From contig CP136069.1 of NCBI GenBank assembly GCA_032622095.1, positions 85,518,958 through 85,582,957 of the forward strand: a stretch of DNA of 64,000 nt, written 5' to 3'. The stretch comes from Siphonodentalium dalli (taxonomy: Eukaryota > Mollusca > Scaphopoda > Gadilida > Siphonodentaliidae). The first letter of the stretch is position 1. Every line of letters begins with the position of its first letter. The notes under the pieces are model-generated. The model made no database searches and was not told the DNA's origin. It was given only the letters and a program-made list of their open reading frames with translations. The translations under genes and the position numbers were made by a program. Positions 18,767-29,779 of the stretch are shown here, in pieces.

Positions 18767-19439
18767 AACAAACATTTACATACTTGTAAATACCAGTATA
18801 TACTGCACCGGTGAAATTCATGCGACCAGCAAGCTGAAATGCACTACAGAATATACAAACCTGCACTTGACGATGAGTCAAGATACCCATAACCATCCAA
18901 CGGACGTATTAACCTATACTCAGGGGGTTAAACAATAATTAATGAATGAATCCACAGTTCAACACACTTTATCTAGGATAAATGCTACCCTGAAATAAAT
19001 GTAAGAGCACCCATAACAATTGACAAGCTGAGTTAAAATGTAACAACAGTAAAATCATATATCAGAAACAGTATGTAAGTCTGAAATAGATTGTCACAAC
19101 TATTTACATATAAGAACATGAATGCCGTCTCCCAACCCCTACTGCAACTAAGAGATGGTTTAGCTCGGATAAGCCCATGCTGACCGTAGATGTTTCCTGT
19201 AGAAGCAGAAAAGGGTTAACAGGGTGGCATTTAAATGTAATACAATGTAATTACATAATATATAACCATATTGGCTACATATGTATATCAACATCAAATT
19301 ATTGGCAGACCTACAGTCAATAGGCCTACACTCCATATACCATGTGCAATCATGAGCATTCAATTGAACAATGCATGCAAGTATGAATGTACCTATTCCG
19401 ACTTAGCAATGACTCTCCAATACCTGTTAATGAAAACAA
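18767..19439 (-). other. 3' untranslated region of the LTR element
   Basis: Between the pol stop and the polypurine tract lie about 690 bases with no substantial frame in the coding direction. No env-like ORF is present. Confidence 0.6.
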
Positions 19440-22400
19440 TTATTGAAGAATGACTGAGAATAAGGTGTGTAGAAGGTCGGGGGATATGCTAGATAGAACA
19501 TTTTTATCTGTCAATCTTGTTAATAGCTCCGACCTGCTGATAAGATCATGTGATGGCTGTAAAGATTGCAGCACATAGTCACCAGACATTTGCCAGGGTG
19601 GGGGCTTCTTGACTCTCCCCGATTTCCTTGGTGCGGCCACTGGTCGATATTCAGACGGTGTGTCTAAAATGTCAGTGGTCTCACCTGAAATATTAATATG
19701 AGGATTATCCTCCGACTCTTCAGGAATGATGTCGGTGTCTGTGTTATCACCTAAAACAAAAGTTGTTACATCATTCACCCGAGGGACAGTAGGTATTACT
19801 GTATTTTGGGGAAGAGTAACAACATACTCAACATTATCTTCTGAATCTGAAAAATAATCAGCTATCGGCTCATCCACCGGTATATCCCCAGCTATATGTA
19901 TGTCCTCCATCACTTGCTCACCACTGCCGACATCATCAGTATGATCTGAAATATTGGTGATCTCGTGATCTGAAATTATAGGTAGAGAACCCACAGGAAG
20001 GAGGTGGTTCCTATGCAATGTCCTCTCTCTACCACTATCACTAATCAGAGTGAATACTGGAATTGTGGTATTAGGTTGGTCGGAAACTGTATAGATCTCC
20101 TCCTCGAATTTGTCAGCTATTTTATGTCGACCATCAAATGCTAACTTCTTCACTAGGACGAAATCGCCTATCGAGATCGTTGCTGCTCTGGCTTTCTGAT
20201 CAAAATATTTCTTCTGTTTTTCCTGAGCTCGTACGGCCGACCTAGAGGCTAAATCATAAGAAAATTGTAATTTATCCCGTAAATCTGAAATATAATCTGA
20301 AAAAGATACCACAGGATTATCAGTTGTTGGTTCATGCTGACCCAAACCACAAAGAATATCAATGGGCAATCTGGGTTCCCGACCGAACATCAACTTGAAA
20401 GGTGCATAACCTGTGCTTTCATGGCGGGTGCAATTATATGCATGTACAAGCGGTGAAATGTAATTTTTCCAGTCCTTCTTCTCTTCCGGCTGTAAAGTAC
20501 CTAACATGCCCAATAATGTGCGATTAAATCGTTCACATTGACCATTCCCCATGGGGTGGTATGGTGTTGTACGGCTCTTCTGGATCTTGCACATATCACA
20601 CAGCTCTTTGATAAGTTCAGACTCAAAATTTGCTCCTTGATCACTGTGAATTCGAGAAGGAAAACCATAATACATGAAGAATTTGTCAAACAAAATATCC
20701 GCTGTTGTCTTAGCAGTCATATTTCTGCAGGGAAAGGCCTGAGCAAATCGAGTGAAATGATCAGTAAGAACCAAAATATATTGGTAGCCGCCTTTGCAGA
20801 CTTCAACTGTAAGAAAATCTATGCATACTAATTCTAAAGGATGAGTAGTAGTAATTGAAACAAGCTTAGCTCTGGTATCCATCGGAGATTTACGTCGCAG
20901 GCACCTCGGACACCTGGAAATAAAATTCTCCACCATGCTGTCAATACCAGGCCAATAAAACCTTTCCTTAACTAAACTGACAGTCCTTTCTCGGCCAGGG
21001 TGACCGACATCGGTGTGTAGAGATTTCAATACAGTATCAATAAATGATGTAGGAACAACAAGTTTTAATCTACTTTCACCATTAAACTTGGTTTCTTTGT
21101 ATAATACTCCACTCTGGAACTTCAAAGAATCAAAATGTCTGAAATAAGTAGAATGTTCCTTTGTCATGGGTAAACTATTTCTCCTTGGTTTAAGTCGTTG
21201 TCTCACGGCCGTCATCCATGGTGCTAAAATAACATCTGTCTCCTGCATACGCCTCCAATCTCTAGGCGTCATCACATCAATATCAGTACTACAGCCGTCA
21301 TCAACTGTATCTGTTACAGCCATAGATAAACAAAAAGTATCAACATAGGGCGGTGAATCCTGTAAACTACTACAAATAGCTGAAATAGAATTAGAACTTA
21401 TTCTTTCCATCTCTGTATCCTCATGGCGGCGTCTACTGAGGCCATCTGCATCTGCATTATTCTTACCAGGCCTGTAAAAAAATTCAAAATCAAAAACATT
21501 AATTGCTGCTAACCATCTGTGAGATGTCGCATCCAATTTCGCCGTGCTAAGAACATATGTCAATGGATTAGAATCTGTATATACAGTAAATTTGTGATTA
21601 TATAAATAATCATAGAATTTCTCAGTGACCGCCCATTTTAGAGCTAGAAACTCCAATTTATGAGCTGGATAAGATTTCTCAGCAGCTGTTGTCCCTCTGC
21701 TAGCATACGCTATAACCCTCAGAACCCCATCCTGTCGCTGATATAGGACACTTCCCAAACCTCGGCAGCAAGCGTCGGTATGTAATTCGAATGGAAGTGA
21801 GTAATCTGGAAATGCTAAAATGGGTGGGGATGTTAAACATTGTTTAAGTGCAGAGAATGCTTCTTCCTGGTCCACACCCCAGGTCCATTTACCCGTGTAA
21901 TTGGATTTTTTTCTGGTTTTCTGCTTGGCCTTATTGGTCGGTGGGAAAAGATCGGTTAGTGGTTTAGCTATCTGGCTGAAATTTCTAACAAATTTCCTGT
22001 AATAAGAAGCAAAAGACACAAAAGAGCGAACTTCGTCTGGATTCTGAGGAGTCGGCCAATTCAGAATTCTCTCCATCTTATCATCGCATGCAGAAATACC
22101 TTCAGAGCTCACTAAAAAGCCAAGATACTTCACTTTCTTGCTGAAAAATGAACATTTGGAAGGTGATAATTTCAAGTTGCATTCTCTGAGCCTCTGAAAA
22201 ACAAGTTTCAATCGTTCCAGCATCTCTGAAAAATTACTAGCTGGTATGCATATATCGTCTAAGTAAATATGACAGATATTGTTGACCAGTCCATCCAAAC
22301 AATGCTCCATCATTCGCTGAAAACTTGCCGGTGACCCTTTCATTCCCTGTGGGACACGCTGAAATTCAAAAAATCCTAAATTTCCGGCTGTAAAAGCAGT

Positions 22401-23744
22401 GTATTTCTTATGCTCCTCTAAGACTTCTTGCTGGAAATAGCCACAGCGTAAATCGAGAGAAGTTATAAAGGTGCAATTAGCTAAATTATCTAAAATATCC
22501 TCGATTCTGGGTAGAGCATATGCATCTGAAACTGTCTTCTTGTTGACATCCCGATAATCCACGCACAGACGTATTTTCCCATTGGAACGCCTACAAATAA
22601 CGACATTAGCAGAATAAGGGCTCCTGGAACGTCTGATAACACCAGCAGATAAAAGCTGTTGAAGATAGTCCCGAACTTCTTCAACTAGACCAGGAGCAAG
22701 ACGTCGTGGTCGCTGCCTAACCGGTCTGTCATCGGTCAGATGAATTTCATGTTTCACACCTGAGAAATGACCAAGGTCAAAATCATTTAATGAAAATATG
22801 TCAGAATATTGTTTAAGTAAATCTGTAGCTTGTAGTCTTTCATCTGGTGTTAAATTTTCTGGATTAATATTCAGCTGTCCAAAAAGTGCAGAATCCTGAT
22901 TATCAGATGCATCCTTTGCATCACCTTGTACTGTCACAGGCTGAAGAGAACATAAAATATGATTAGGTGAAATGCTAACTGTTCTAGTAGATAAATTACT
23001 AAGATGCACTTGAACCAATGTCTTATGATTGCTATCATAGTGAATAATTGATGGAGCAATTTCAATGCCCTCCATTCTCGGGTCAGATAGCGGCTGAAAA
23101 ATTGCACAAGTCTTATTATATTGTAACTTGCTGTCAATATATGCCGGTACAGACTTGGAAGTATTAGGGTCAAGAATAACATTATCACGTGCTGCACTTT
23201 TAACTGTACCTATGTTAAAACAATTCTTCCGAAGTTTTCGATCACGGATCGAAATACACCTGAAAGTTAAATACCACGGTGTATCTAATTCTGCTTTCTG
23301 TAACCACCTGGTACCACTCCTCCGTTCCAACGCACCTAAAAATAACCTGAGAATGTTAGTACCTAATAAAACTGGCACCTGTAAATTAAATTTACTATCA
23401 GGCACAACCAAAAATACACACGGCTGTGAATTCATATCTGGAAACATGGGAATTGTGATGTCGGCCTGTATAAAACCTAAATAAGGGAGGTCTTTACCAT
23501 CCGCACACTCAATTTTTAGAACCGAGTTCAATGATTCCATTGGAATGTGATTCAGGTGTGTCCTGTAAAATGTATTTCCAATTACACTACAAGTCGATCC
23601 AGTATCTAATAGTGACTTGCAAGTAATACCTGAAACCGAAATTGTGGAAATATTGACCTCCCCATGTAATCCAGATGGGGTCTTATCAAGCTGGTCGACC
23701 TTAATATCATCTATGGCCGACCCGACGCCATAGATGGACCGTTG
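19440..23744 (-). CDS. Pol polyprotein: protease, RT, RNase H, integrase
   Basis: The pol frame is open from the frameshift site at 23744 to 19440, 1434 codons. It is 68 codons longer at the front than the ATG-initiated 1366-residue frame whose first Met is at 23540. Protease: LDTGST at 23592-23609. Numbering from that Met, RT has catalytic Asp 363 (SLDL) and the YLDD box at 426-429. RNase H spans about 585-705, with Asp 589 (TDA) and a TDS motif near 655. Integrase has an HHCC zinc site (His 842 and 847, Cys 877 and 880) and a DD35E core (Asp 908, Asp 967, Glu 1003, exactly 35 residues between the last two). An acidic low-complexity region follows, and the C-terminus has a basic RKSGRVKKPPPW patch. 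No stop or frameshift is seen. Confidence 0.93.
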   Translation of the reverse strand, partial: QRSIYGVGSAIDDIKVDQLDKTPSGLHGEVNISTISVSGITCKSLLDTGSTCSVIGNTFYRTHLNHIPMESLNSVLKIECADGKDLPYLGFIQADITIPMFPDMNSQPCVFLVVPDSKFNLQVPVLLGTNILRLFLGALERRSGTRWLQKAELDTPWYLTFRCISIRDRKLRKNCFNIGTVKSAARDNVILDPNTSKSVPAYIDSKLQYNKTCAIFQPLSDPRMEGIEIAPSIIHYDSNHKTLVQVHLSNLSTRTVSISPNHILCSLQPVTVQGDAKDASDNQDSALFGQLNINPENLTPDERLQATDLLKQYSDIFSLNDFDLGHFSGVKHEIHLTDDRPVRQRPRRLAPGLVEEVRDYLQQLLSAGVIRRSRSPYSANVVICRRSNGKIRLCVDYRDVNKKTVSDAYALPRIEDILDNLANCTFITSLDLRCGYFQQEVLEEHKKYTAFTAGNLGFFEFQRVPQGMKGSPASFQRMMEHCLDGLVNNICHIYLDDICIPASNFSEMLERLKLVFQRLRECNLKLSPSKCSFFSKKVKYLGFLVSSEGISACDDKMERILNWPTPQNPDEVRSFVSFASYYRKFVRNFSQIAKPLTDLFPPTNKAKQKTRKKSNYTGKWTWGVDQEEAFSALKQCLTSPPILAFPDYSLPFELHTDACCRGLGSVLYQRQDGVLRVIAYASRGTTAAEKSYPAHKLEFLALKWAVTEKFYDYLYNHKFTVYTDSNPLTYVLSTAKLDATSHRWLAAINVFDFEFFYRPGKNNADADGLSRRRHEDTEMERISSNSISAICSSLQDSPPYVDTFCLSMAVTDTVDDGCSTDIDVMTPRDWRRMQETDVILAPWMTAVRQRLKPRRNSLPMTKEHSTYFRHFDSLKFQSGVLYKETKFNGESRLKLVVPTSFIDTVLKSLHTDVGHPGRERTVSLVKERFYWPGIDSMVENFISRCPRCLRRKSPMDTRAKLVSITTTHPLELVCIDFLTVEVCKGGYQYILVLTDHFTRFAQAFPCRNMTAKTTADILFDKFFMYYGFPSRIHSDQGANFESELIKELCDMCKIQKSRTTPYHPMGNGQCERFNRTLLGMLGTLQPEEKKDWKNYISPLVHAYNCTRHESTGYAPFKLMFGREPRLPIDILCGLGQHEPTTDNPVVSFSDYISDLRDKLQFSYDLASRSAVRAQEKQKKYFDQKARAATISIGDFVLVKKLAFDGRHKIADKFEEEIYTVSDQPNTTIPVFTLISDSGRERTLHRNHLLPVGSLPIISDHEITNISDHTDDVGSGEQVMEDIHIAGDIPVDEPIADYFSDSEDNVEYVVTLPQNTVIPTVPRVNDVTTFVLGDNTDTDIIPEESEDNPHINISGETTDILDTPSEYRPVAAPRKSGRVKKPPPWQMSGDYVLQSLQPSHDLISRSELLTRLTDKNVLSSISPDLLHTLFSVILQ

Positions 23745-23750
23745 TTTAAA
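23708..23750 (-). promoter_or_regulatory. -1 ribosomal frameshift signal between gag and pol
   Basis: On the coding strand the heptamer TTTAAAC (23750-23744) lies in the gag phase as T TTA AAC, the ideal X XXY YYZ slippery form. After a 7-nt spacer comes a perfect 10-bp stem, CATCTATGGC/GCCATAGATG, with a 9-nt loop (23736-23708). The gag stop TAG lies inside the 3' strand of the stem. Slipping back one base at AAC enters the pol frame exactly. Confidence 0.88.
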
Positions 23751-24811
23751 GACGTACCATATCCACCTCTGGTACTTTTCCTACAAAAGGGTGGGAAATG
23801 TAATTGGTTACACCCAAAGCATCGGGGAACATTACCGGCGGCGTCGGGAGTATCCCGCGAACTGGCGTTAGCAGCTGTGGAAGAAAATGAATTAGCATTA
23901 TAATTAGAACCCCTGGAGCCGCGCGTGCCATATCCACGACCTTGACCGCGACCTCCATGCTGGCCATATCGTGTATCACCATTTGACACACTCTCCTTTT
24001 GTTTCTTCTTCATTTCATTGATTTCGGATTTCAATGAAGAGAGTTGTGTCAAAATGGTATCCAGTTTATCAGAATCCATCATGGAAACCTGTGGTTTACA
24101 TAAATTGGAAATTTTAATATTTGGGTGAGCCTGTTCAATAGACCGCAAAGCTGAAAGTAATGAATTAAATGTTGTGCATTCCGTATATTTGAATGCTGAG
24201 AGGTCCTTTAGATCCTGTCTCAGGCCATCAAAAAATCTCTTTTTCAAGATATCATCCTCTGAGCATGTTTGTGTCATCATATACTTAAGTTGAGAGGTTT
24301 TAGAAAATAAATCCTCCAACCTGTTGGCCCAATCCACCACTGTCTCTGTTGCACCCTGCTTTGCACTGAAAAAATTGCCAATTAAAGTCTCCTCTGACTG
24401 TAGGTCACCATATAAATGCTGAAATTTGGTCAAGATGGTACGAACGTCAACCTCTTTACCTAGACGCATGACTACTTTTGCAGCCTCCCCACGCACCGAG
24501 CGTCGAATTGCATACAACACTTCATCTTCTGAAAAAGTAGATTCCAGGAGACAATCAACCTCATAGCGCCACATGCTGTAAGCCATATCTGACTTGTGGT
24601 CCCCTGAAAAATTTGGAATATGAGGCGGATTTTTAACAACTACTTGCCTCTCCGGAGGAATCAACCTGTGTTCCTCCGGCCTCGTGTTAATGGATTTGAA
24701 CCATTGTTCAAAATCCTCAGCACTGTCGGCTTTGGGCTTTAATCCCAAATTCCTAAAACCTTCCAACATATTTTCCAACACATCCTCATTCTCCTTCTCA
24801 ACATCGGACAT
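23711..24811 (-). CDS. Gag, 366 aa, PNMA-like
   Basis: N-terminal acidic segment, then a capsid-like helical domain (about 65-230). It has a FSG-x-W-type start (NFSGDHKSDMAYSMWRYEV), an SVRGEAAKVVMRLG helix and a YGDLQSEETLIGNFF segment, in the order seen in PNMA/Arc-type gag proteins of Ty3 origin. A Glu/Lys linker, an RGG/GRGYG-rich basic stretch (about 280-300) and a Cys/His knuckle at 331-343 follow. The knuckle spacing is C-x2-C-x3-H-x4-C, one residue shorter than the usual C-x2-C-x4-H-x4-C. The frame ends at 23711-23713, inside the frameshift stem. Capsid and RNA-packaging roles are inferred from family. Confidence 0.88.
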   Translation of the reverse strand: MSDVEKENEDVLENMLEGFRNLGLKPKADSAEDFEQWFKSINTRPEEHRLIPPERQVVVKNPPHIPNFSGDHKSDMAYSMWRYEVDCLLESTFSEDEVLYAIRRSVRGEAAKVVMRLGKEVDVRTILTKFQHLYGDLQSEETLIGNFFSAKQGATETVVDWANRLEDLFSKTSQLKYMMTQTCSEDDILKKRFFDGLRQDLKDLSAFKYTECTTFNSLLSALRSIEQAHPNIKISNLCKPQVSMMDSDKLDTILTQLSSLKSEINEMKKKQKESVSNGDTRYGQHGGRGQGRGYGTRGSRGSNYNANSFSSTAANASSRDTPDAAGNVPRCFGCNQLHFPPFCRKSTRGGYGTSLNNGPSMASGRP

Positions 24812-25854
24812 ACTGAAATTATTCGCTGAAATGACTCACAAAGAAATAATTATCTTACTTACCGTCTTTCAATGACAGCAGAGCATACACCGACTATATA
24901 TCACCTGCTTAAATTATTACCAACCCCTGATAGCAATCAATCACACGGTCATACATACAACCACACATCTAATTATGAGCTAGGCAAAATGGCAAAGAAC
25001 CAGAGTTATAATAGAGAACAAAAGATTTTAGTGGGATCGAGTCAGAACATGGCACAGAAAGAATATTGTGAGAAAAAGAGGGGTTAAAGTTATGGTCACA
25101 GTCAATATTGAGAGTTACATGAATTTACTTGGCATAAAATTAACTATAACCAAAAGAATTAAACTTTTGAATTAATCCAAAGATTATGTTCAGACAAAGC
25201 CTTTTAAATTCCCATTAAATGTATATAATGCATCCTACCAGGTAATGTAAACAGCAAACAGCTGATCAGTTTGACCTATATCCACATAAATGAAAACAAC
25301 AATTAATCCAATAACAGAACACACATGGTCCTACAGCTGTACACAGAATTAATTAGTTCCAAGCCAATATACTATAGCTACTGTCTACTGGCTGATAGAA
25401 ATTAATTCCTGGCTGCATGATGTCTCCTCCTTCTATTTGAGTAAGTCCAGATTAGGTGCGAATTAATGTGGACATCTTCTGTCTTCTGTTATTCCAACAC
25501 TATATGAACTGTAATGGTCCGGTTTACCGTTTATTCCATCACCTATACATGTGTCCTCCCGTGCGATTTGGAAAAAGGCTTTTTCCCAATCGAATAGCAC
25601 AAAAGTCTTGAAGCAACAATCCGTGATCCATTGACAAGGAATGTCCAAATACCTGTACCTTAGTGTTTGCATTCAGCATTTATAATTACAATGTGAACAA
25701 ACAACAGGTCTTGGTCTGTGGACAAGGAATGTCCAAACAACTGTCCCTTAATAGTGTCTGCATTCAGCATTTGTAAATCCAATGTGAACAAACAACAGGT
25801 CTTGGTCTGTGGACAAGGAATGTCCAAACAACTGGCATAATAATCAATTTCTAG
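24812..25854 (-). other. Leader between 5' LTR and gag
   Basis: About 1 kb without a long frame in the coding direction. It contains a ~95-bp tandem duplication at about 25630-25835 (units share ATGTGAACAAACAACAGGTC and GGACAAGGAATGTCCAAA). The leader would hold packaging and splice signals, but none is identified. Confidence 0.6.
25630..25835 (-). repeat. Tandem duplication in the retrotransposon leader
   Basis: Two-and-a-bit units of about 95 bp share GACAAGGAATGTCCAAA, CATTCAGCATTT and GTGAACAAACAACAGGTC. Each unit contains the short palindrome TTTGGACATTCC-type inverted pair GGACAAGGAATGTCC. Confidence 0.75.
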
Positions 25855-25872
25855 GGTTTCCGTTGGGCGCCA
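25855..25872 (-). promoter_or_regulatory. Primer-binding site
   Basis: The coding strand reads TGGCGCCCAACGGAAACC. It begins with TGG (complement of tRNA CCA) three bases inside the 5' LTR end if CATAT is taken as the target duplication. The GGCGCC start is a familiar PBS type. I do not assign the tRNA. Confidence 0.75.
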
Positions 25873-25875
25873 TAT

Positions 25876-26530
25876 ATAACCCGGTCTTCCTAATAAGCTA
25901 CTGCTAGGTAGGGGAGAGCACTTGCCCCATGGTCAGTCCGGGATATAAAGTCTAGGCCTCACAAGGCACATACAGAAAACACACAAACAATACTTCACAT
26001 GGTAATCCTTTATATATCTACATTATATATATATATATGTATAGAATGGAACATAATAAACAGAAGCATCACATCTCACATAATTGTATAAAATCCCCTG
26101 AGGAATCAACCATCCATTTGTTAAAATAGTCAACTGCCGTCCAAGACAGATTGTAAGGAACTGGGCCGGGAGATTATTCTGGGTGCCAGATCTTGGTTCG
26201 AGAGCAAAGCTAGGCACTAGATCTTAAAGAGAGATAACAGACAGAACCTGGTGCAAGTGGTTTAGATTGGGCTAAATGGGAAAGTGGCGGGAAATCCAAA
26301 GTATATAGAATAAGTATTATACTTTACTGTTGCCATGCAGTATTATTTATTTGGTTGGGCTAGCTTTATTTATATGAGGTGATGTAATTAGATCAGCTCA
26401 AACTTTGGCACAATGCTTACAGACAATTTCTGCTTACACACACACTATTGGCTTCTGCAGACACATATTAGATATTAACACTGCCACCTTCACACACACA
26501 CACATATATATTATATTTAACACTGCCACA
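25876..26530 (-). repeat. 5' LTR (655 bp)
   Basis: Near-identical to 18099-18751. It carries the promoter of the element. It is followed on the plus strand by the CATAT duplication (26531-26535), which marks the outer boundary. Confidence 0.88.
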
Positions 26531-26535
26531 CATAT
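26531..26535. repeat. LTR element target duplication CATAT (right)
   Basis: Matches 18094-18098. Confidence 0.75.
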
Positions 26536-28901
26536 CCAATGCAGGGGTGACGACAACTAGGTACATGGGCGGTGGGTAGGTGGGTCATGTATGATGCTTT
26601 ATCTGAACAGCTCAAGACTTGGGAATTTTAAAATATTTCTCTGTTGATACATGTTCCTTTGTATTCTATTTCACAGTAGGGGTGGGTCCAGCTTGAGGTT
26701 GCTTGGTTGTTGTGACCTTTGCACCGAAATAAACATCGAATTATTTACCAGAAGAAATGTCATGATTGTAAGCGATGCAAACAAACAAAATCGGTTCACA
26801 AAGTCACATAAATCACGCAATATTATGCTGACACCTTCACCCACTGTGAAGTACAGTATATTAAAGAATTAAGAAATATATTATACCTGCGCTATTTTTT
26901 ATTTTTTTTCAATGTTAAAATTTCCTGTCAGAATAGATATTCGTTGCATGATAAACCTCAACTGGTGCCTTTACAAATCCATAATTCACCGGTACATTGG
27001 GAACTGATTGATTAATTGATTGATTGATTGATGGATGGATTTATGGATTTCCATGACATGTGTACAATAACCATAATTTAAAATATATATTTTAATGCTA
27101 TGCATTGGGCAGCATGGTTGTATGTACATTTACAGACTTGGGCAATGGGCGGAGATTGCAGTAGCACACACGATATTGTTTGGGTATTGTATGATGCGTG
27201 TGGGTGTTTTTGTCACCCCTCGTTCTGTGTTCAATGTATGGAACAAAAGCAAGTGTTTTGCATAAATCCAAAAAAGGACAAAATATTCATGTGATGGGTG
27301 TGTCATCAAAAATCTGTAATAAAATATGAACACAACCGGACAAAAAATACTTAAGAGTAATCGCATCGGATAGCATGCATATGCACATGTGTGGATGCAA
27401 AGTGTTAATAATTTCTAAACTGATCAACCGATCGATATAAAAAAACTAGACAGGTGAGTGGTGTATCATATATCATAAACCTGCACACGATCGGATAAAA
27501 GAAGACTAAAGTAATCGCATTGGACAGGTGGACAGACGTCTGGACGGACGGACGAACGACGGATGGTTGATCTGGACGTCGGCATTATGTGTACCATACA
27601 TGGTATGGGTGCACATACAAAATAGGCTACGCCCGGCCTGCTCGCACTGCCCAAAAAAATCTGCCCCTCTTTGTTTCTCCCGCCGCCCCTCTATATTTCT
27701 TTTTAATATTTTTCAACGATCCATCCAGGTGGGGGGGGGGGGGGGGGGGGGGTAATACAAATTTAGCAGGAAGGTATGACGGGGTGGGTGTGTGGCCCGA
27801 GGGGCAAAAACGGGTTTTTTACAACCTCATGCAATTTTTTTTACTAAAGACCTTTTGTGCCCATATTTGACATTTGTAACAGTTTAAAAGATATTATAAG
27901 AATTTATAACAGCAAAACACCATATTTATGTTACTGGACCTCATGTTGGCCTTAGTGGAGATGACATTATGCTATGACATGGTGCATATCATGGGATGGT
28001 GGTGAAAAAAATCCTTCCCGACACCCTTCGGAAAGAAGCTTCGAGAAATGTAAAACTGAAATAAATAAACCTGTCTTGATGTAACTAAAGTCTAGATCAT
28101 TTTCGAGTCACCGATTATTATTTTTATAGTGACTTGATATACGGTTTTAATAACAATCTATGCCATAAAATATGATTAAAATACTATAATTCATCACTAT
28201 TTGAAACTTCTGTGTCTCAGAAGATGCCCACAGAGAAATAGAAAACTACTGAAGACCCCCCCCCCCCCCCACCCCCCCCCCCTCTGGCACCCAGAATGCA
28301 ACATATTTCATACGTTTTCAATGGAAAGGGAAGAACTCTACCTGTAATATAGAGTTATTGACTGTTATTCCCCCTGCATTGAAAATAATACTGATTTTTA
28401 CTTCAATATTGATGACAAAACGCGTTGGCAACTCGACAAAAACAACATGTTCACAGTTTATTACACCGGATAAGTTGATAATACAATGTTTTGGAGCTTC
28501 CTCTTTCAAATGGTATATAATATGACATTTATTTTATATAATGTAATCTGGGGGTTCGAAAATTAAGTGGGCCTTTAAGGCATAATGCTAGATAATGGGC
28601 TGGTTGACAGACTACTCATAAAATGATTAGAAATTATGGAATTGTGTATATCCTGTACAATGACCTAAGTTTGCATATATAAATAGACTAATAATGCCTA
28701 TATCATTGTGTGCATGGAAAAGGAGCGAGCAACTTCTCCAACATTAATGTAACTATCAATGGGTAGAAAATATCTGTCATCCGTGCATCAAGCAATCAGT
28801 GAATTATTTGCACGTCTAGATTGTCAACCAACTCAGATGATCTCTCACAAGACCTAAAGTATCCAAGTCTGGTATGTAGTGCCCTGACTGCTTGTCATCT
28901 A
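26536..28901. other. 2.4-kb stretch without recognised genes
   Basis: Contains GATT tetranucleotide repeats near 27006-27040, a 22-nt G run (27731-27752), and a C run (28256-28282, one A inside). The block at about 28585-28675 (GATAATGGGCTGGTTGA...) recurs at about 30930-31020 beyond the Helitron pair. No coding frame has recognisable features. Confidence 0.5.
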
Positions 28902-28932
28902 TCTATTATATATTTTGAAAGATCTGTGTGTT

Positions 28933-28976
<44 letters not shown>

Positions 28977-29779
28977 AAATCGATGGACTCAAAAACGACT
29001 AAGCCAATTTCGATGAAATTTGGTATTTGGATGTGTTTTCGGCCGGAGACGAACATAGGCATATTTATTTGTCCGTGCGAGGTCAACTTTTCACGTGCGG
29101 AGGTCAAATCTGTTTTTACGCCGTTTTTGCGCTAATATATTTCAGTTCGGTGCTCACAAATCGATTCGATATAGCGCGAATAATAAATTGCCAGTCATAT
29201 AATTTGCACGGTTAGAATCTGTGGCGTGTCCTCTTTCCAACGATATATAATATGTATGTATCCGTTTTAGTTATCTGCCTCAATTATTAGGTACAAGTGG
29301 TCCGATGCTTTTATCGGGATAAAATCAATGCGTAATTTCTATGACGTCGTCAGAGGTCATAAAGTTAGATTACGTTAACTCTCACCCTGCCGATGCATTT
29401 GACTGTGTCGCGTTAACTCATCACCGGCCGAGGTATCCGCAAATGACATTGGGCTATATATCTCGGAAACGGGTGTAGCTATCGACTTGAAATTTGGTAT
29501 GTGAATGTATCTTGCCCCGGATACGAATTTTATCGGGTCGCCGAGCACGTGCGACGCCAGCTTCGCGCATGCGCAGACGAGATCTCGGAAACGGGTTGAG
29601 ATATTGACTTTAAATTTGGTATGTGAATGTATCTTGCCCCGGATACGAATTTTATCGGGTCGCCGAGCACGTGCGACACCAACTTCGCGCATGCGCAGAC
29701 CAGATCTAGGAAACGGGTGGAGCAATCGACTTGAAATTTGGTTTTTTAATAGCCCGGACGAAGTCGGGTCACCTTCTAG
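28902..29779 (+). mobile_element. Helitron-type element, copy 1
   Basis: Starts TCTATTATATATTTTG after an A and ends with a short hairpin (CCCGGAC-GAA-GTCGGG with a bulged G), 7 nt, then CTAG at 29776-29779. These are the 5'-TC, 3' hairpin and CTRR hallmarks of Helitrons. It contains (GT)n at 28937-28973 and about 2.5 tandem ~120-bp units (CTCGGAAACGGGTG...GCATGCGCAGAC). There is no Rep/helicase, so it is non-autonomous. Copy 2 follows with no gap. Confidence 0.65.

Larger units (their letters stand above)
18099..26530 (-). mobile_element. Complete Ty3-type LTR retrotransposon
   Basis: The 8.4-kb element lies in minus orientation. Parts in coding order are: 5' LTR (25876-26530), primer-binding site, ~1-kb leader, gag, -1 frameshift signal, pol (protease, RT, RNase H, integrase), ~0.69-kb 3' region, polypurine tract, 3' LTR (18099-18751). 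A 5-bp CATAT duplication flanks it. The LTRs differ by only a C/G change and a 2-bp TA-repeat difference that I can see, and both ORFs are open. Insertion is therefore recent and the copy may still be competent. The RT-RH-IN order places it in the Ty3/gypsy group. The gag resembles PNMA-type gag. The finer clade is not assigned. Confidence 0.93.
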
